NCBI RefSeq assembly: GCF_001676725.1
Contig: NZ_CP016172.1
Coordinates: forward strand, 3,906,001 to 3,970,000
Source: Bordetella flabilis
Lineage (GTDB): Bacteria; Pseudomonadota; Gammaproteobacteria; Burkholderiales; Burkholderiaceae_B
Length of the DNA stretch: 64,000 bases
Direction of reading: 5' to 3'
This document shows positions 7,051-16,137 of this stretch, piece by piece. Below the pieces are notes generated by a model. That model did no database searches and was not told the DNA's origin. It saw nothing but the letters and a program-made list of their open reading frames with translations. The position numbers and the translations under genes are program-made. Every line of letters starts with the position of its first letter. The stretch's first letter is position 1.

Positions 7051-10022
7051 GCCTTGCGCCCCCATCGGGCCAGCAGCCGGCGCCACCAGGGCGTACCGCC
7101 GCCACCACCGGCCTGCCGGCCCAGTTGATCGAACAATTGCCGCAGGACGATGCGCGCGGCGCCCTCCAGCATGCGGCTGCCGACGGCGGCCACCTTGCCC
7201 GACACTTCCGCTTCATAGTCGTAGCGCAGCCGGGTACCGCTGCCGTCCGCTTCCAGCGTGACGACGCCGCTGCCCTTGGCGGTGCCGGCACTGGAGATCC
7301 CCGTGCCGGACAGTCGCAAGCTGTGCGGCGGATTCAAGTCGGTCAACGACACCTGTGCCGCGTAGCGCGCCTTGATCATTCCCACCCCAACGGTGACGTC
7401 AGCGCGATAGCGGTGCTCGCCCTCGGGGACCAGCGCGCTGCAGCCGGGTATCACTTTGGCCAGCGCGACAGGATCCATCAGCACGGCGTAGACATCCGCC
7501 GGCGCCGCCGGCAAGCGCACCTCGCCCTGCGCGGACAGCGCCTTGCCGCCGCGGCCGCCCGCCGCGGGCGTGGGCGTGGCGCCCGTGGATGGCGCCGGGT
7601 CGGCGATGCCCAGCATGGCCATGACCTTGGACGGCGTCAGCGGCAACGTAACGTCGACGGCCCCAAGCGCGTCCGCCACGGCATTGGCCACGCAGGCGGG
7701 CGTACTCATGTTGTTGCCTTCGCCCAGGCCCTTGGCGCCCAGCGGGGTGAACGGGCTGGGCGTTTCCATATGCAGGATGACGGGCTCCGGCACCTCACAG
7801 CTGGTGGGCACCAGGTAGTCGGCGAACGTGCCGGACAGGAAACTTCCGTCGGGCCCATAGCGGAACTCCTCCATCAGCGCGGCGCCCAGCCCCTGCGCGA
7901 ACGCGCCCCGGATCTGCCCGTCGGCCAGCGCAGGGTTCAGGATGCGACCGGCGTCGTGCGCGGTGACATAGCGGTCGATACGCACGCGTCCCGTGTCGGC
8001 ATCGACTTCCACCGCGCATACGTCGAAGGCGAAGCCATACGCCGCGGATGTATTGATGCGGTCCTGCGCATCCGGGGCCATCAGTTGCGGCGGCGTCCAG
8101 AACACGGTCTCGCGCAGTCCGGGCTCCATACCCTTGGGCAAAAGGGCCGGTGCCCAGTGCGGATTCGCGGCCAGGCGCGTGAATGGCATCGCCGCCTGCG
8201 AGGCGGCGCGCGGCCCTATGGTGCCGTCGATGAAGACGATGTCCTGCGCCGTGCAGCGGAACTGGGCCGCGGCGATGGCCGCGAGCTTGTCGCGCAGGCG
8301 GCACGCCGCCAGGTACACGGTTCCGGCCACCGCACCGGCGAAGCGGCTGGAATAATTGCCCGCCGCCACCGACCATGCATCCTTCTGCGTGTCCAGCTCG
8401 ATGTTCACCACGACCGCATCCGGGTCCAGCCCCAGGACATCGGCCACCACCTGGGCACAGACGGTACGGTGGCCCTGGCCCGCCGGTGCGGAAGCCACCA
8501 CTACGCTGACGCCGCCCAGCGGATCCACGGACACGGTAGCCGCCGCGATGGCGCCGTTCTTCGGACCGGCCTTCTCACGTGCCTCGACCGGCATGACGGT
8601 ACTGATGTACCCCATGTTGGAAACCGAGGGCTCGACGATGGCCGCATAACCGATGCCATACAGACCGCCGCGCGCCCGAACCTCGTCGCGACGCCGGTGA
8701 AGTTCTTCCAGGCCGCCGCCACGCCACGCCAGCTCCAGCGCGCCGTGATAATCGCCGGAATCGATCAGCGCGCCTGCCGCCGCACGATATGGGAAGGCAT
8801 TACGGTCTATGAAGTTGCGCCGGTACAGTTCGAGGGGTTCGATATCGAGTTCGCGGGAAATGCGCTGCATCAGGCGCTCCAGCGCGAAATACACCTGCGG
8901 GCCGCCAAAGCCGCGCACCAGCCCGGCCGGTGTCTTGTTGGTCAGCACGACGCGGTTGCGCACCGCCAGATTGGGGATGTCGTAGGCGCCCGTCAGGCAG
9001 CCATGCATGCGATAGAAGGTCGCCGGCTCGGGCGCGCGCAGGTAGCCGCCACAATCGTCGTACTGGTCATAGGACAGCGCCTGGATGCGGCCCTCGGCCG
9101 AGACCGCCGCCTCGATATGGCACAGGCGCCCGGTGGCCGAGGTCGCCGCGGCGAGGTGCTCCAATCGGTCTTCCACCCATTTCACCGGCGCGCCAGCCTT
9201 GCGCGCCGCCAGGCACATCAACACCACGTAGGGAAAGACCGCCTGCTTGACGCCGAAGCTGCCGCCCGAGTCCGCGAAAGTACGGTGCCGCAAACGGTTG
9301 CCCGGCACCTTCAGCGCCAACGCCATCACGGTATGCAGGGAGAACGGCCCCATGAAGTTGGAGCTCACGTCATAGCCATCCTGGGCGGACAGGTATTCGG
9401 CCAGCACCACGGCGCACTCGATGGGCGTGCAGGAATTGCGCGGATAGCGCACCGTCAAGCCGACGCGGTGCGCGGCCTGCGCGAAGGCCGCTTCCGGGTC
9501 GCCATAGCGAAAGCTGCGATCGCTGACGACATTGCTGCCGACTTTCTCGTGCAGCACGGGCGCGTCATCGGCGATCGCGTCGTCCACCGTCACCGCGGCG
9601 CGCAGCGTCTCGTAGGCGACTTCGACGAGGTCCGCGCCATCCTCCGCCACGTAGCGCGACTCCGCGACCACGACGGCTACCGGCTCGCCCACATAGCGCA
9701 CGCGGTCCATGGCCAGCGCCCACTGTTCCATCGGCTGCTTGACACCGACCACGAATGGACGCGACCACGCGGCGATATCCTCGCCCGTCAGCACGGCCCG
9801 CACACCAGGCAAGGCCAACGCCCGCGTGGCATCCACCCTGGCCAGCTTCGCATGGGCGTGGGGCGAACGCACAATGGCGGCATGCAAGGTCCCGGGACGT
9901 ATGCCCGCATCGTCCCCATACTGGCCGCGGCCCGTCAGAATGGCCTGGTCCTCCACCCTGCGGCGCGGTGTTCCCACGTGCCCCGGTGCGGTGGAGACCA
10001 CAGTTTCCGTCCTTGCGTCCAT
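7047..10022 (-). CDS. hmfA: Molybdopterin large subunit fused to a CoxG/SRPBCC domain, HmfA-like
   Basis: A 991-residue protein. Residues from about 20 to 780 are a molybdenum-cofactor aldehyde oxidase/xanthine dehydrogenase-type catalytic subunit: RRVEDQAILTGRGQYGDD at the N-terminus, RGFGGPQVYFALERL in the middle, and the C-terminal GAKGLGEGNN motif, which contains the catalytic glutamate. A linker leads to a second domain (about 815-965, from GEVRLPAAPADVYAVLMDP) with the pattern of the CoxG/SRPBCC carbon monoxide dehydrogenase accessory family. Substrate prediction is 2-furoyl-CoA, hydroxylated at C5 with water as oxygen source. It heads the hmfABC trio and begins 28 bases after the first Bug gene. 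Separate large subunits and CoxG proteins are common; the fusion is noted as a finding. Confidence 0.83.
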   Translation of the reverse strand: MDARTETVVSTAPGHVGTPRRRVEDQAILTGRGQYGDDAGIRPGTLHAAIVRSPHAHAKLARVDATRALALPGVRAVLTGEDIAAWSRPFVVGVKQPMEQWALAMDRVRYVGEPVAVVVAESRYVAEDGADLVEVAYETLRAAVTVDDAIADDAPVLHEKVGSNVVSDRSFRYGDPEAAFAQAAHRVGLTVRYPRNSCTPIECAVVLAEYLSAQDGYDVSSNFMGPFSLHTVMALALKVPGNRLRHRTFADSGGSFGVKQAVFPYVVLMCLAARKAGAPVKWVEDRLEHLAAATSATGRLCHIEAAVSAEGRIQALSYDQYDDCGGYLRAPEPATFYRMHGCLTGAYDIPNLAVRNRVVLTNKTPAGLVRGFGGPQVYFALERLMQRISRELDIEPLELYRRNFIDRNAFPYRAAAGALIDSGDYHGALELAWRGGGLEELHRRRDEVRARGGLYGIGYAAIVEPSVSNMGYISTVMPVEAREKAGPKNGAIAAATVSVDPLGGVSVVVASAPAGQGHRTVCAQVVADVLGLDPDAVVVNIELDTQKDAWSVAAGNYSSRFAGAVAGTVYLAACRLRDKLAAIAAAQFRCTAQDIVFIDGTIGPRAASQAAMPFTRLAANPHWAPALLPKGMEPGLRETVFWTPPQLMAPDAQDRINTSAAYGFAFDVCAVEVDADTGRVRIDRYVTAHDAGRILNPALADGQIRGAFAQGLGAALMEEFRYGPDGSFLSGTFADYLVPTSCEVPEPVILHMETPSPFTPLGAKGLGEGNNMSTPACVANAVADALGAVDVTLPLTPSKVMAMLGIADPAPSTGATPTPAAGGRGGKALSAQGEVRLPAAPADVYAVLMDPVALAKVIPGCSALVPEGEHRYRADVTVGVGMIKARYAAQVSLTDLNPPHSLRLSGTGISSAGTAKGSGVVTLEADGSGTRLRYDYEAEVSGKVAAVGSRMLEGAARIVLRQLFDQLGRQAGGGGGTPWWRRLLARWGRKA

Positions 10023-10050
10023 TGCCGCGTCCGCCTGCCTGGTCTGGTGC

Positions 10051-11034
10051 TCAGTCCGCCTTGATGTCCGCTTTGCGGATCACCGCGGCCCATTTGTCCA
10101 TCTGCGCATCGAAGAAGCGCCGGAAGTCTTCCACCGAACCGCCCACCGGTTCGACGCCCTGTTGGGCAAAGACGCGCTGTACCTCGGGCGTCTGCAAGGC
10201 CTTGTTGAGCGCGGCGTTCAGGCTGGCCACGATGGCCGGCGGCGTACCGGCCGGCGCGGCGAGGCCATACCACACCGACACCGCGAAACCCGGGTAGCCT
10301 TGCTCGGCCACCGTGGGAATATCCGGGGCCAGCGGCGACCGTTTGGCGCCGGTGACGGCCAGCGCTCGCATCTTCCCCGCCTTGATATGCGGCAATACGT
10401 TGGGCGTGTTGTCGAACATGGTGTCGACCTGCCCGCCCAGCAGGTCTGTCACCATGGGGGCACTGCCCTTGTAGGGCACCTGCACCAGCTGGATGCCGGC
10501 TTCTTCCTGGAAGTAGGCCATCGTCAGGTGATTCGACGTACCGGTGCCGGCGGTCGCGTAGTTCAGCTTGCCCGGCTGCGCTTTGGCGCGGCTGACGAAT
10601 TCCGGAAGCGACTGGATCGGAGAAGACGCCTTGACGACCAGGAAATTGGGCGTCTGGGCGCCGACGATGATCGGGGCGAAGTCCTTCCTGGCGTCGTAGG
10701 GCAGCTTGCCGTACAGGTACTGGTTGGCCACCAGGGGAAAGCCGACGATCACCAGGGTGTAGCCGTCCGGCGCCGCACGGGCGCCGGCCTCGGTGCCGAT
10801 AACGGTGCCCGCGCCGGGCTTGTTCTCGACGATGAAGGGCTGGCCCATGGAGTCCTGCAGATGCTTCGCGAAGAGGCGCGCCATGGTGTCGTTGAAGCCG
10901 CCGGGCGTGTACGGCACGATGATGCGCACGGCCTTTTCGGGATAGTCGGCGCGGGCGGGCCCGCCGCTCAGTAGCGCGGCCCCGAGCGCCGCCGCCGATA
11001 GCCATGTCCCCAATGTCCGCAATGTTCCTGGCAT
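10051..11034 (-). CDS. Periplasmic Bug-type (TctC) solute-binding receptor
   Basis: A 327-residue tripartite tricarboxylate receptor-family protein. A Sec signal peptide (about residues 1-29, ending GGPARA before DYPEKAV) precedes the mature start. Family hallmarks are YPEKAVRIIVPYTPGGFNDT, NKPGAGTVIGTEA and the APDGYTL segment. Such Bug proteins bind small carboxylates in the periplasm. No TctA/TctB membrane partners lie nearby, typical of the many orphan Bug receptors in Bordetella and relatives. Lying between the aldehyde dehydrogenase and hmfA, it probably captures furoate, furandicarboxylate or a related acid; this is inference. Confidence 0.85.
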   Translation of the reverse strand: MPGTLRTLGTWLSAAALGAALLSGGPARADYPEKAVRIIVPYTPGGFNDTMARLFAKHLQDSMGQPFIVENKPGAGTVIGTEAGARAAPDGYTLVIVGFPLVANQYLYGKLPYDARKDFAPIIVGAQTPNFLVVKASSPIQSLPEFVSRAKAQPGKLNYATAGTGTSNHLTMAYFQEEAGIQLVQVPYKGSAPMVTDLLGGQVDTMFDNTPNVLPHIKAGKMRALAVTGAKRSPLAPDIPTVAEQGYPGFAVSVWYGLAAPAGTPPAIVASLNAALNKALQTPEVQRVFAQQGVEPVGGSVEDFRRFFDAQMDKWAAVIRKADIKAD

Positions 11035-11079
11035 GCCTTGTCTCCGTTGCTTTACGTGTCAATCACGGACATGCGACCA

Positions 11080-12555
11080 TCATGCGGTCGCATCGCGATG
11101 CGGCACCACGCCCGCGTCCTGGTAGATATGCTTGATCTCGGTGAAATCGACCAGGGCATCGAAACCGTGGAGCCGCCCGATGCCACTGCGCCGGTAGCCC
11201 CCCGTCTCCGCTTCCGCGTACAGCTTGTTGTGGTCGTTGATCCATACCGTGCCGTTGCGCAGGGCGCGCGCCACGCGCATGGCGCGCGCGCCATCATGGG
11301 TCCAGACACTGGCCGACAAGCCGTAGACGCTGTGATTCGCACGCGCGATCGCGTCGGCTTCGTCCTCGAACTTTTCCAGCACCAGCAGCGGTCCGAATAT
11401 CTCTTCCTGGATGAAAAAGGCGCTCGTGTCGCGATGCGCGATCAAGGCGGGCGACACAAAGCATCCGGCGGCGAACCGCCCCTCCAGTCGCCGCCCCGCC
11501 AGCACGACCTCATCGGCGCATTGCTGAGCCTGCTCGATGCTGGACTGCACCTGCTCCAATGCCTGCTCGTCGATCAGAGGGCCCATCTGGGTCTGCGGCA
11601 AAGCCCCCGGCCCGACCCGTATCGCGGACAGCGCCGCGGCCAGCGCGGCCTTCATCTCCTGGTAGCGCGAAGCATGCACCAGCACCCGGCGCGCCGCAGT
11701 GCACTGCTGCCCGGAGATGATGGTGGCCGCCGCCGCCAGACGGGGCGCGACCCACTGCACGTCGACATCGTCGAAGACCAGGCAGCACGACTTGCCGCCC
11801 AACTCCAAGGACAGCTTCTTCATGGTCGGCGCGGCGGCCGCCATGATGCACTGACCCACGGCGTTGGAGCCGGTAAAACTGATGACATCCACATCCGCCG
11901 ATGCCACCAGGGCCTGCGCAGCGCCGCTGCCGCTTTCGGTCAGGACGTTGACGACCCCGGGCGGCACGGCGTTGTCGTGCACCAGCGCATGCACGATGCG
12001 GCCACTGAGCCGGGCGGTTTGCCAGGCAGACTTGATCACCACCGTGCAGCCGGCGGCTAGTGCGGGCGCCAGCGCGCGTATCAACAGGACAGCCGGCGCA
12101 TTCCACGGAATGATGAGGCCGGCGACGCCGGCGGGCTCCTTCAGCAGCGTGGAGAACACGCCCGGCTCGACCTCGAAGACGTGTCCGGGCAAATAGCGGG
12201 CAAGACCGGCGTAATAGCGGATCTCCGAGATCGCCGCGGCGATCTCTCCATGCGACTGCGCCAGTACCTTGCCGTTTTCCCGTGTCAGCAGGCGGGCCAG
12301 CGCATCAGCCTGCGCTTCCATGCGATCCGCCCACCGCAGCATGGCCGATTGCCGGATGCGCGGGCTTTGCGCCCACGCCGTCGTGTCGAACGCGCGCCGG
12401 GCTGCCGCGATGGCGGCGTGCGCATCGTCGGCATCGCTGTCGGCATAGCGGCCCACTTCCGTGCCGTCGGCGGGATCACGCCGCAGGCCCGTGCGGCCGC
12501 TTTGCGCCGGCAGCCAATGTCCGCCGACCAGGTTCAATACGTCCAGTGTTTCCAT
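11080..12555 (-). CDS. NAD(P)-dependent aldehyde dehydrogenase, probably for furan aldehydes
   Basis: A 491-residue aldehyde dehydrogenase superfamily protein. The general-base motif LELGGKS is near residue 250, the catalytic cysteine is Cys285 in SGQQCTA, and the C-terminal QEEIFGPLL motif is present. The ATG at 12555 was preferred because AGGAGA precedes it and the fold starts there; ten arginine-rich codons further upstream are likely not translated. Embedded between two Bug genes in the furan operon, it could oxidise furfural or hydroxymethylfurfural to the acid, complementing the GMC enzyme. It is not among the canonical hmfA-H enzymes, so its role is inferred. Confidence 0.85.
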   Translation of the reverse strand: METLDVLNLVGGHWLPAQSGRTGLRRDPADGTEVGRYADSDADDAHAAIAAARRAFDTTAWAQSPRIRQSAMLRWADRMEAQADALARLLTRENGKVLAQSHGEIAAAISEIRYYAGLARYLPGHVFEVEPGVFSTLLKEPAGVAGLIIPWNAPAVLLIRALAPALAAGCTVVIKSAWQTARLSGRIVHALVHDNAVPPGVVNVLTESGSGAAQALVASADVDVISFTGSNAVGQCIMAAAAPTMKKLSLELGGKSCCLVFDDVDVQWVAPRLAAAATIISGQQCTAARRVLVHASRYQEMKAALAAALSAIRVGPGALPQTQMGPLIDEQALEQVQSSIEQAQQCADEVVLAGRRLEGRFAAGCFVSPALIAHRDTSAFFIQEEIFGPLLVLEKFEDEADAIARANHSVYGLSASVWTHDGARAMRVARALRNGTVWINDHNKLYAEAETGGYRRSGIGRLHGFDALVDFTEIKHIYQDAGVVPHRDATA

Positions 12556-12591
12556 CGACCGCCGTCTCCTGCGTTGCTTCCGCATGCACTG

Positions 12592-13575
12592 CTATTGCTG
12601 CGGCTCGATGCCGGCCTGTTTGACGACCTTTTCCCATTTCGTCATCTGGTTCTCGATGAAGGCCGAGAAGTCGGCGCGGCTGCCGCCGGCCGGCACGACC
12701 CCCTGCTCCTTGAACACAATGCGCACGTCATCCATGGCCAGGATGGCGTTGATCTCTTTGTTGAGCTTGTCGAGGATGGGCGCGGGTGTACCCGCCGGCG
12801 CCACGAAGCCGTGCCAGGAGGACACCTCGTATCCGGGTACACCGGACTCTTCCACCGTCGGCAGCTTGGGCATCAGCGGCGAGCGCCGCGAATCCGCGAT
12901 GGCAATGGGCCGTATCTTTCCGGACTGCACGAAGGGCAAGACGTGAGGCAGTGCGTCGAACGCCGCCTCGACCTGGCCGCCGGCGAGGTCGGTGAGCAAG
13001 GGCGTGCTGCCCTTGTAGGGGATCTGCGTCATCTCGACGCCGGCCATGCGTTCGAACAGCGCCATGGCGAGATGGTTGGACGATCCTGATCCCGAGGAGC
13101 CATAGTTGATCGCGCGCGGGGCCGCCTTGGCGGCCCGGATCAGGTCCTGCACCGACGTGACCTTGGAGTCCCGGCGCACGGTAAGCAGCATGGGCGATTG
13201 CCCCGCCAATACCAGCGGCGCGAAATCCTTGCGGGTGTCATACGGCAGGGAGCGATAGAGCCAGGGATTGGCCGCGAACGGAAACTGCACGACCAGCAAC
13301 GTGTAGCCGTCGGGCGCCGCCTTCGCGACCAGGGAAGTCCCGACGATGGTTCCTGCGCCGGGCTTGTTGTCCACGACGACGGCCTGTCCCCATGCCTGGC
13401 TCAGCTTGTTCGCCACCACGCGGCCGAGCGTGTCGTTGAAGCCCCCTGGCGGATACGGCACCACGATATGGATCGGCTTGTCCGGATAGGCCTGCGCCAC
13501 GCAGGCCCAGAGGGGAGTCAGCAGGACTGCTGCCGCGGTCAGCACACGCAGGATGGGCTTGGTCGCCTTGATCAC
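12592..13575 (-). CDS. Periplasmic Bug-type (TctC) solute-binding receptor, first gene of the furan operon
   Basis: A 327-residue paralogue of the receptor at 10051-11034, with IHIVVPYPPGGFNDT, NKPGAGTIVGTSL and APDGYTL. The start is a GTG at 13575 with AAGGAG about nine bases upstream; it gives a normal signal peptide ending near CVAQA before YPDKPIH. The longer ATG-initiated reading would add 31 residues of no signal-peptide character. It is the promoter-proximal gene, so it should be the most strongly expressed member of the operon. Two divergent receptors in one operon suggest two ligands, for example a mono- and a dicarboxylate. Confidence 0.85.
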   Translation of the reverse strand: MIKATKPILRVLTAAAVLLTPLWACVAQAYPDKPIHIVVPYPPGGFNDTLGRVVANKLSQAWGQAVVVDNKPGAGTIVGTSLVAKAAPDGYTLLVVQFPFAANPWLYRSLPYDTRKDFAPLVLAGQSPMLLTVRRDSKVTSVQDLIRAAKAAPRAINYGSSGSGSSNHLAMALFERMAGVEMTQIPYKGSTPLLTDLAGGQVEAAFDALPHVLPFVQSGKIRPIAIADSRRSPLMPKLPTVEESGVPGYEVSSWHGFVAPAGTPAPILDKLNKEINAILAMDDVRIVFKEQGVVPAGGSRADFSAFIENQMTKWEKVVKQAGIEPQQ

Positions 13576-13689
13576 CTTGGTCTCCTTGATCCGCCAGGGC
13601 GGCGGTAGTTTTTGTCCAGACGCAAGCCGGCAGAGCCGTCCTGGTCTTGCGCAATGCCGGGGTGGCAAATGCCTCGTTTTGTGGAAAGA

Positions 13690-13718
13690 AGTCTAGGCAG
13701 GGGTATATATCAGGTCAA
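13690..13718 (-). promoter_or_regulatory. Sigma70-like promoter of the furan (hmf) operon
   Basis: On the minus strand TTGACC (13713-13718) and TAGACT (13690-13695) are separated by exactly 17 bases. Transcription would start near 13683, leaving a leader of about 108 bases before the GTG of the first receptor. The -35 hexamer falls inside one arm of the inverted repeat listed next. Confidence 0.6.
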
Positions 13719-13756
13719 TTAATATTTAATGATTATGTTGATCAGTTAACCTGATA
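13708..13756. promoter_or_regulatory. Inverted repeat, probable LysR-type operator
   Basis: The arm TATCAGGTCAA (13708-13718) is repeated inverted as TTAACCTGATA (13746-13756), 10 of 11 positions matching, within an AT-rich island in GC-rich DNA. One arm overlaps the -35 of the operon promoter and the other lies about 35 bases upstream, the geometry expected for a LysR-type activator with recognition and activation sites. The remainder of the 343-base divergent spacer (13576-13918) shows no gene; no clear promoter for the LysR gene was recognised. Confidence 0.5.
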
Positions 13757-13918
13757 CACCAGCGGGACGCCGCGACCCGCGTAGTTGCGCGAAGAGGCAG
13801 CAGTCACTTCCCGCGCGCGCTGGCGATTCGTGGGATTATGTGGCCGCAGCCCGACGCCCATCTATTAACGAAGGTGATGCTGCGGCGTTCTCACGCACCC
13901 GGAATCTGAACCAGAGCC

Positions 13919-14872
13919 ATGGAATTTCGCCAGATCCAATACTTCATTTGCCTGTTCGAGGAAGGCACGGTGACGCGCGCGGCGCGACGGTTGAATATCG
14001 TGCAGCCGGCGCTCAGCATGCAGATCGCCAGGCTCGAGGACGAACTGGGACGCAAGCTGTTCGAGCGCAGCCAGCAAGGCATGCAGCCCACATCGGCCGC
14101 ACGCCAGATGTACCGGCTATTCCTGCCGATCATGCGCGACTTCGCCCATGCGCGTGAACAAGTTCTGCGCACCGACGGCGAACTAAACGGCCATGTCAAC
14201 GTGGGGATGATCGCCTCGGTGGCGCAAGGGGTGCTGTCGGATGCCATGGAGGAATTCGCCGGACAGCACCCCAAGGTCACGATCACCGTCACGGACGGCT
14301 ACAGCGCGACGCTGGCGGACCTGGTGGCGGGTGGCCAGCTGGATGCCGCCTTCATCAACAAGCCCAGGCGGCCGCTCTCGCTCAATGTCGAGCATGTCGC
14401 CGACGAAGACGTCATCATGGTGACGTCGGCCACGCATCCCCACAATCTGGCCGCGACGATTCCGTTTCGCGAGGCGGCCGCGCTGGAACTCGCCCTGCCG
14501 ACGCGGCAGCATGGCCTGCGCGGCATCCTGGAAAGCTTCGCGCAGGCCGAAGATATCGACCTGTCCCCGATCTTCGAAATGGACTCCATCGTGTCCATCA
14601 TCAAGTTGGTGGAACGTACGCGCTATGCGACGCTATTGCCGCGTGTGGCCGTTCGCAATCACGTAACGCGCGGCGGACTGCGATGCCACGATGTCGTATC
14701 CCCGCGCCTTATCCGCCAGGTCGCCTGCGTGACGCATCCGCGCCGGACATTGAGCGCGGAAGCCGCGGCATTCGTCGCCGTGCTGACGAAACATGTGCGC
14801 AGCCTCGCCGACGAGGAAGCGCCGGACAAGCAGCCCGATGCGAACACCACGCCGAAACGCGGCATGACATAG
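13919..14872 (+). CDS. LysR-family transcriptional regulator, probable activator of the furan operon
   Basis: A 317-residue LysR-type regulator. The N-terminal winged helix-turn-helix (MEFRQIQYFICLFEEGTV, then TRAARRLNIVQPALSMQIAR) is followed by the ELGRKLFER wing and a periplasmic-binding-fold effector domain from about residue 90. It is transcribed divergently from the operon across a 343-base spacer holding the inverted repeat, the usual arrangement for a LysR regulator controlling its neighbour. The inducer is likely a furan acid or its CoA ester. The last 25 residues are a polar tail. Confidence 0.88.
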   Translation: MEFRQIQYFICLFEEGTVTRAARRLNIVQPALSMQIARLEDELGRKLFERSQQGMQPTSAARQMYRLFLPIMRDFAHAREQVLRTDGELNGHVNVGMIASVAQGVLSDAMEEFAGQHPKVTITVTDGYSATLADLVAGGQLDAAFINKPRRPLSLNVEHVADEDVIMVTSATHPHNLAATIPFREAAALELALPTRQHGLRGILESFAQAEDIDLSPIFEMDSIVSIIKLVERTRYATLLPRVAVRNHVTRGGLRCHDVVSPRLIRQVACVTHPRRTLSAEAAAFVAVLTKHVRSLADEEAPDKQPDANTTPKRGMT

Positions 14873-14916
14873 CGCCGCAGGCCGCCCGTCGCGGGCGGAC
14901 CACGTGCACATGCAGG

Positions 14917-15837
14917 CTATCCGCCCACCCGCGCACGCAGCGCGTCGAAGGCCCGCAGCACGCGCCGCACCGTCGTGGCGGCGCGCCAGTAACGGCGCCG
15001 CAGTGCGTTGCCCGGCAACCATAGCGGCCGCACGACCTCGGCTTCGGCCCAGGCGGGTTTCCATCGGCGCATATTGCGCAAGCGCTCGGTGATCGTCACG
15101 GTCGGTATGCCGCAGGTGGACGCCAAATGCCCCACCCCCGAATCCGAACCGATGAACCATCCCGATTCGTACAGGTAAGCGGCCAATGCGTCGAGCGACG
15201 CGGCGTCGACGAAGCGGAATGCATGCGGGTCCGCCCCATCCAGCCATGCCGCGCGCTCGTGCTGCTCCACGACGAATTCGGGCTGCAGCCCCCGGCGCGC
15301 GAGCGCCTGGGCCAGCTTTTCATACTTGGCACGCGGCCAGCAGCCATCGGGCGAACCCGCGGTCGGGTGGATGACGACGCGCTGCCGATGCATGCGATGG
15401 CGCAGGCCCTGCGGCGCTACCAGGCCGTTCGAGTCATCCCAGGCCGCCACGCCGAATACGTCGCGCGCGTAGAGTGCGAGCTCGCCCACCAGCGCGGGCC
15501 GCCCGTGTTCCCGCAAGCGGGCCGCCGCCCGCGCACGCCACTCGTCGAAACAGGCAAACCTGTCTTCCTGGATGGCCGCACGCGGCAAGGGGCGGTCGGC
15601 ATGCATCTGGACCACCACATCGAACTCGCCCAACTCGGCCGCTGGATCGACGGTCGGCACGGGACGGATATCCAGGTCCGGACACCATCGCGCCAGCCTG
15701 CTTATCTGCGCGCTGAATACCGCCACGTCCCGCCCGCCGCGCGCCAGGTTATTGGCGAGCGACATCATCAGCAGGGAATCGCCCAGGCGCGCGGACAGCA
15801 CCAATGCGATACGGCGGGCGGAATGGAAGTCAGTCAT
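14917..15837 (-). CDS. Glycosyltransferase family 9 (heptosyltransferase-like) protein
   Basis: A 306-residue protein. The N-terminus RRIALVLSARLGDSLLMMSL matches the GT9 loop (R-x-G-D). The donor-site region VVIHPTAGSPDGCWP and the FIGSDSGVGHLASTCGIPTV motif are characteristic of ADP-heptose:LPS heptosyltransferases and relatives. The ATG at 15837 is taken because the fold starts there; an in-frame start 48 bases upstream is possible and neither has a strong ribosome site. It is convergent with the LysR gene and has no LPS gene beside it, so the acceptor sugar is unknown. It may modify lipopolysaccharide or another envelope glycan. Confidence 0.8.
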   Translation of the reverse strand: MTDFHSARRIALVLSARLGDSLLMMSLANNLARGGRDVAVFSAQISRLARWCPDLDIRPVPTVDPAAELGEFDVVVQMHADRPLPRAAIQEDRFACFDEWRARAAARLREHGRPALVGELALYARDVFGVAAWDDSNGLVAPQGLRHRMHRQRVVIHPTAGSPDGCWPRAKYEKLAQALARRGLQPEFVVEQHERAAWLDGADPHAFRFVDAASLDALAAYLYESGWFIGSDSGVGHLASTCGIPTVTITERLRNMRRWKPAWAEAEVVRPLWLPGNALRRRYWRAATTVRRVLRAFDALRARVGG

Positions 15838-16137
15838 GTGAATGCGGCCGGCGAGACGAACCCGGTGCGTCTGCACCGGTATCAACGGTCCGCAAGCTTA
15901 CCCTCAAAATTCGCCCGCCGCGACGCCACGGCGGCGCCCGGTGAACCCCGCACTGACCATCCCGAATGCCCGGGTGGCGCGCGCATTGCCGCTATTGAAG
16001 CCCGCGTCCGGCAAACCCGCGTGGCGCCAGACACGCCAGCGCGACCGCCATCACCTTAATTTCTGCTGAATGAACTCAGATCTTTCTGGCTGTGGGCCAA
16101 ACCTGGCTCTTCTATCCTCCGGGACGATGATGTGGCC
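15838..16137. other. Intergenic spacer between glycosyltransferase and kinase genes
   Basis: Three hundred bases separating divergent genes. No convincing small gene, hairpin or consensus promoter was found. It marks the start of the accessory stretch that runs to the tRNA gene. Confidence 0.5.

Noticed and set aside
7125..10064. A 979-codon open frame on the plus strand opposite hmfA.
   Set aside because: It is an antisense shadow caused by high GC at third codon positions; its product has no family features, whereas the minus strand encodes a complete Mo-hydroxylase subunit.
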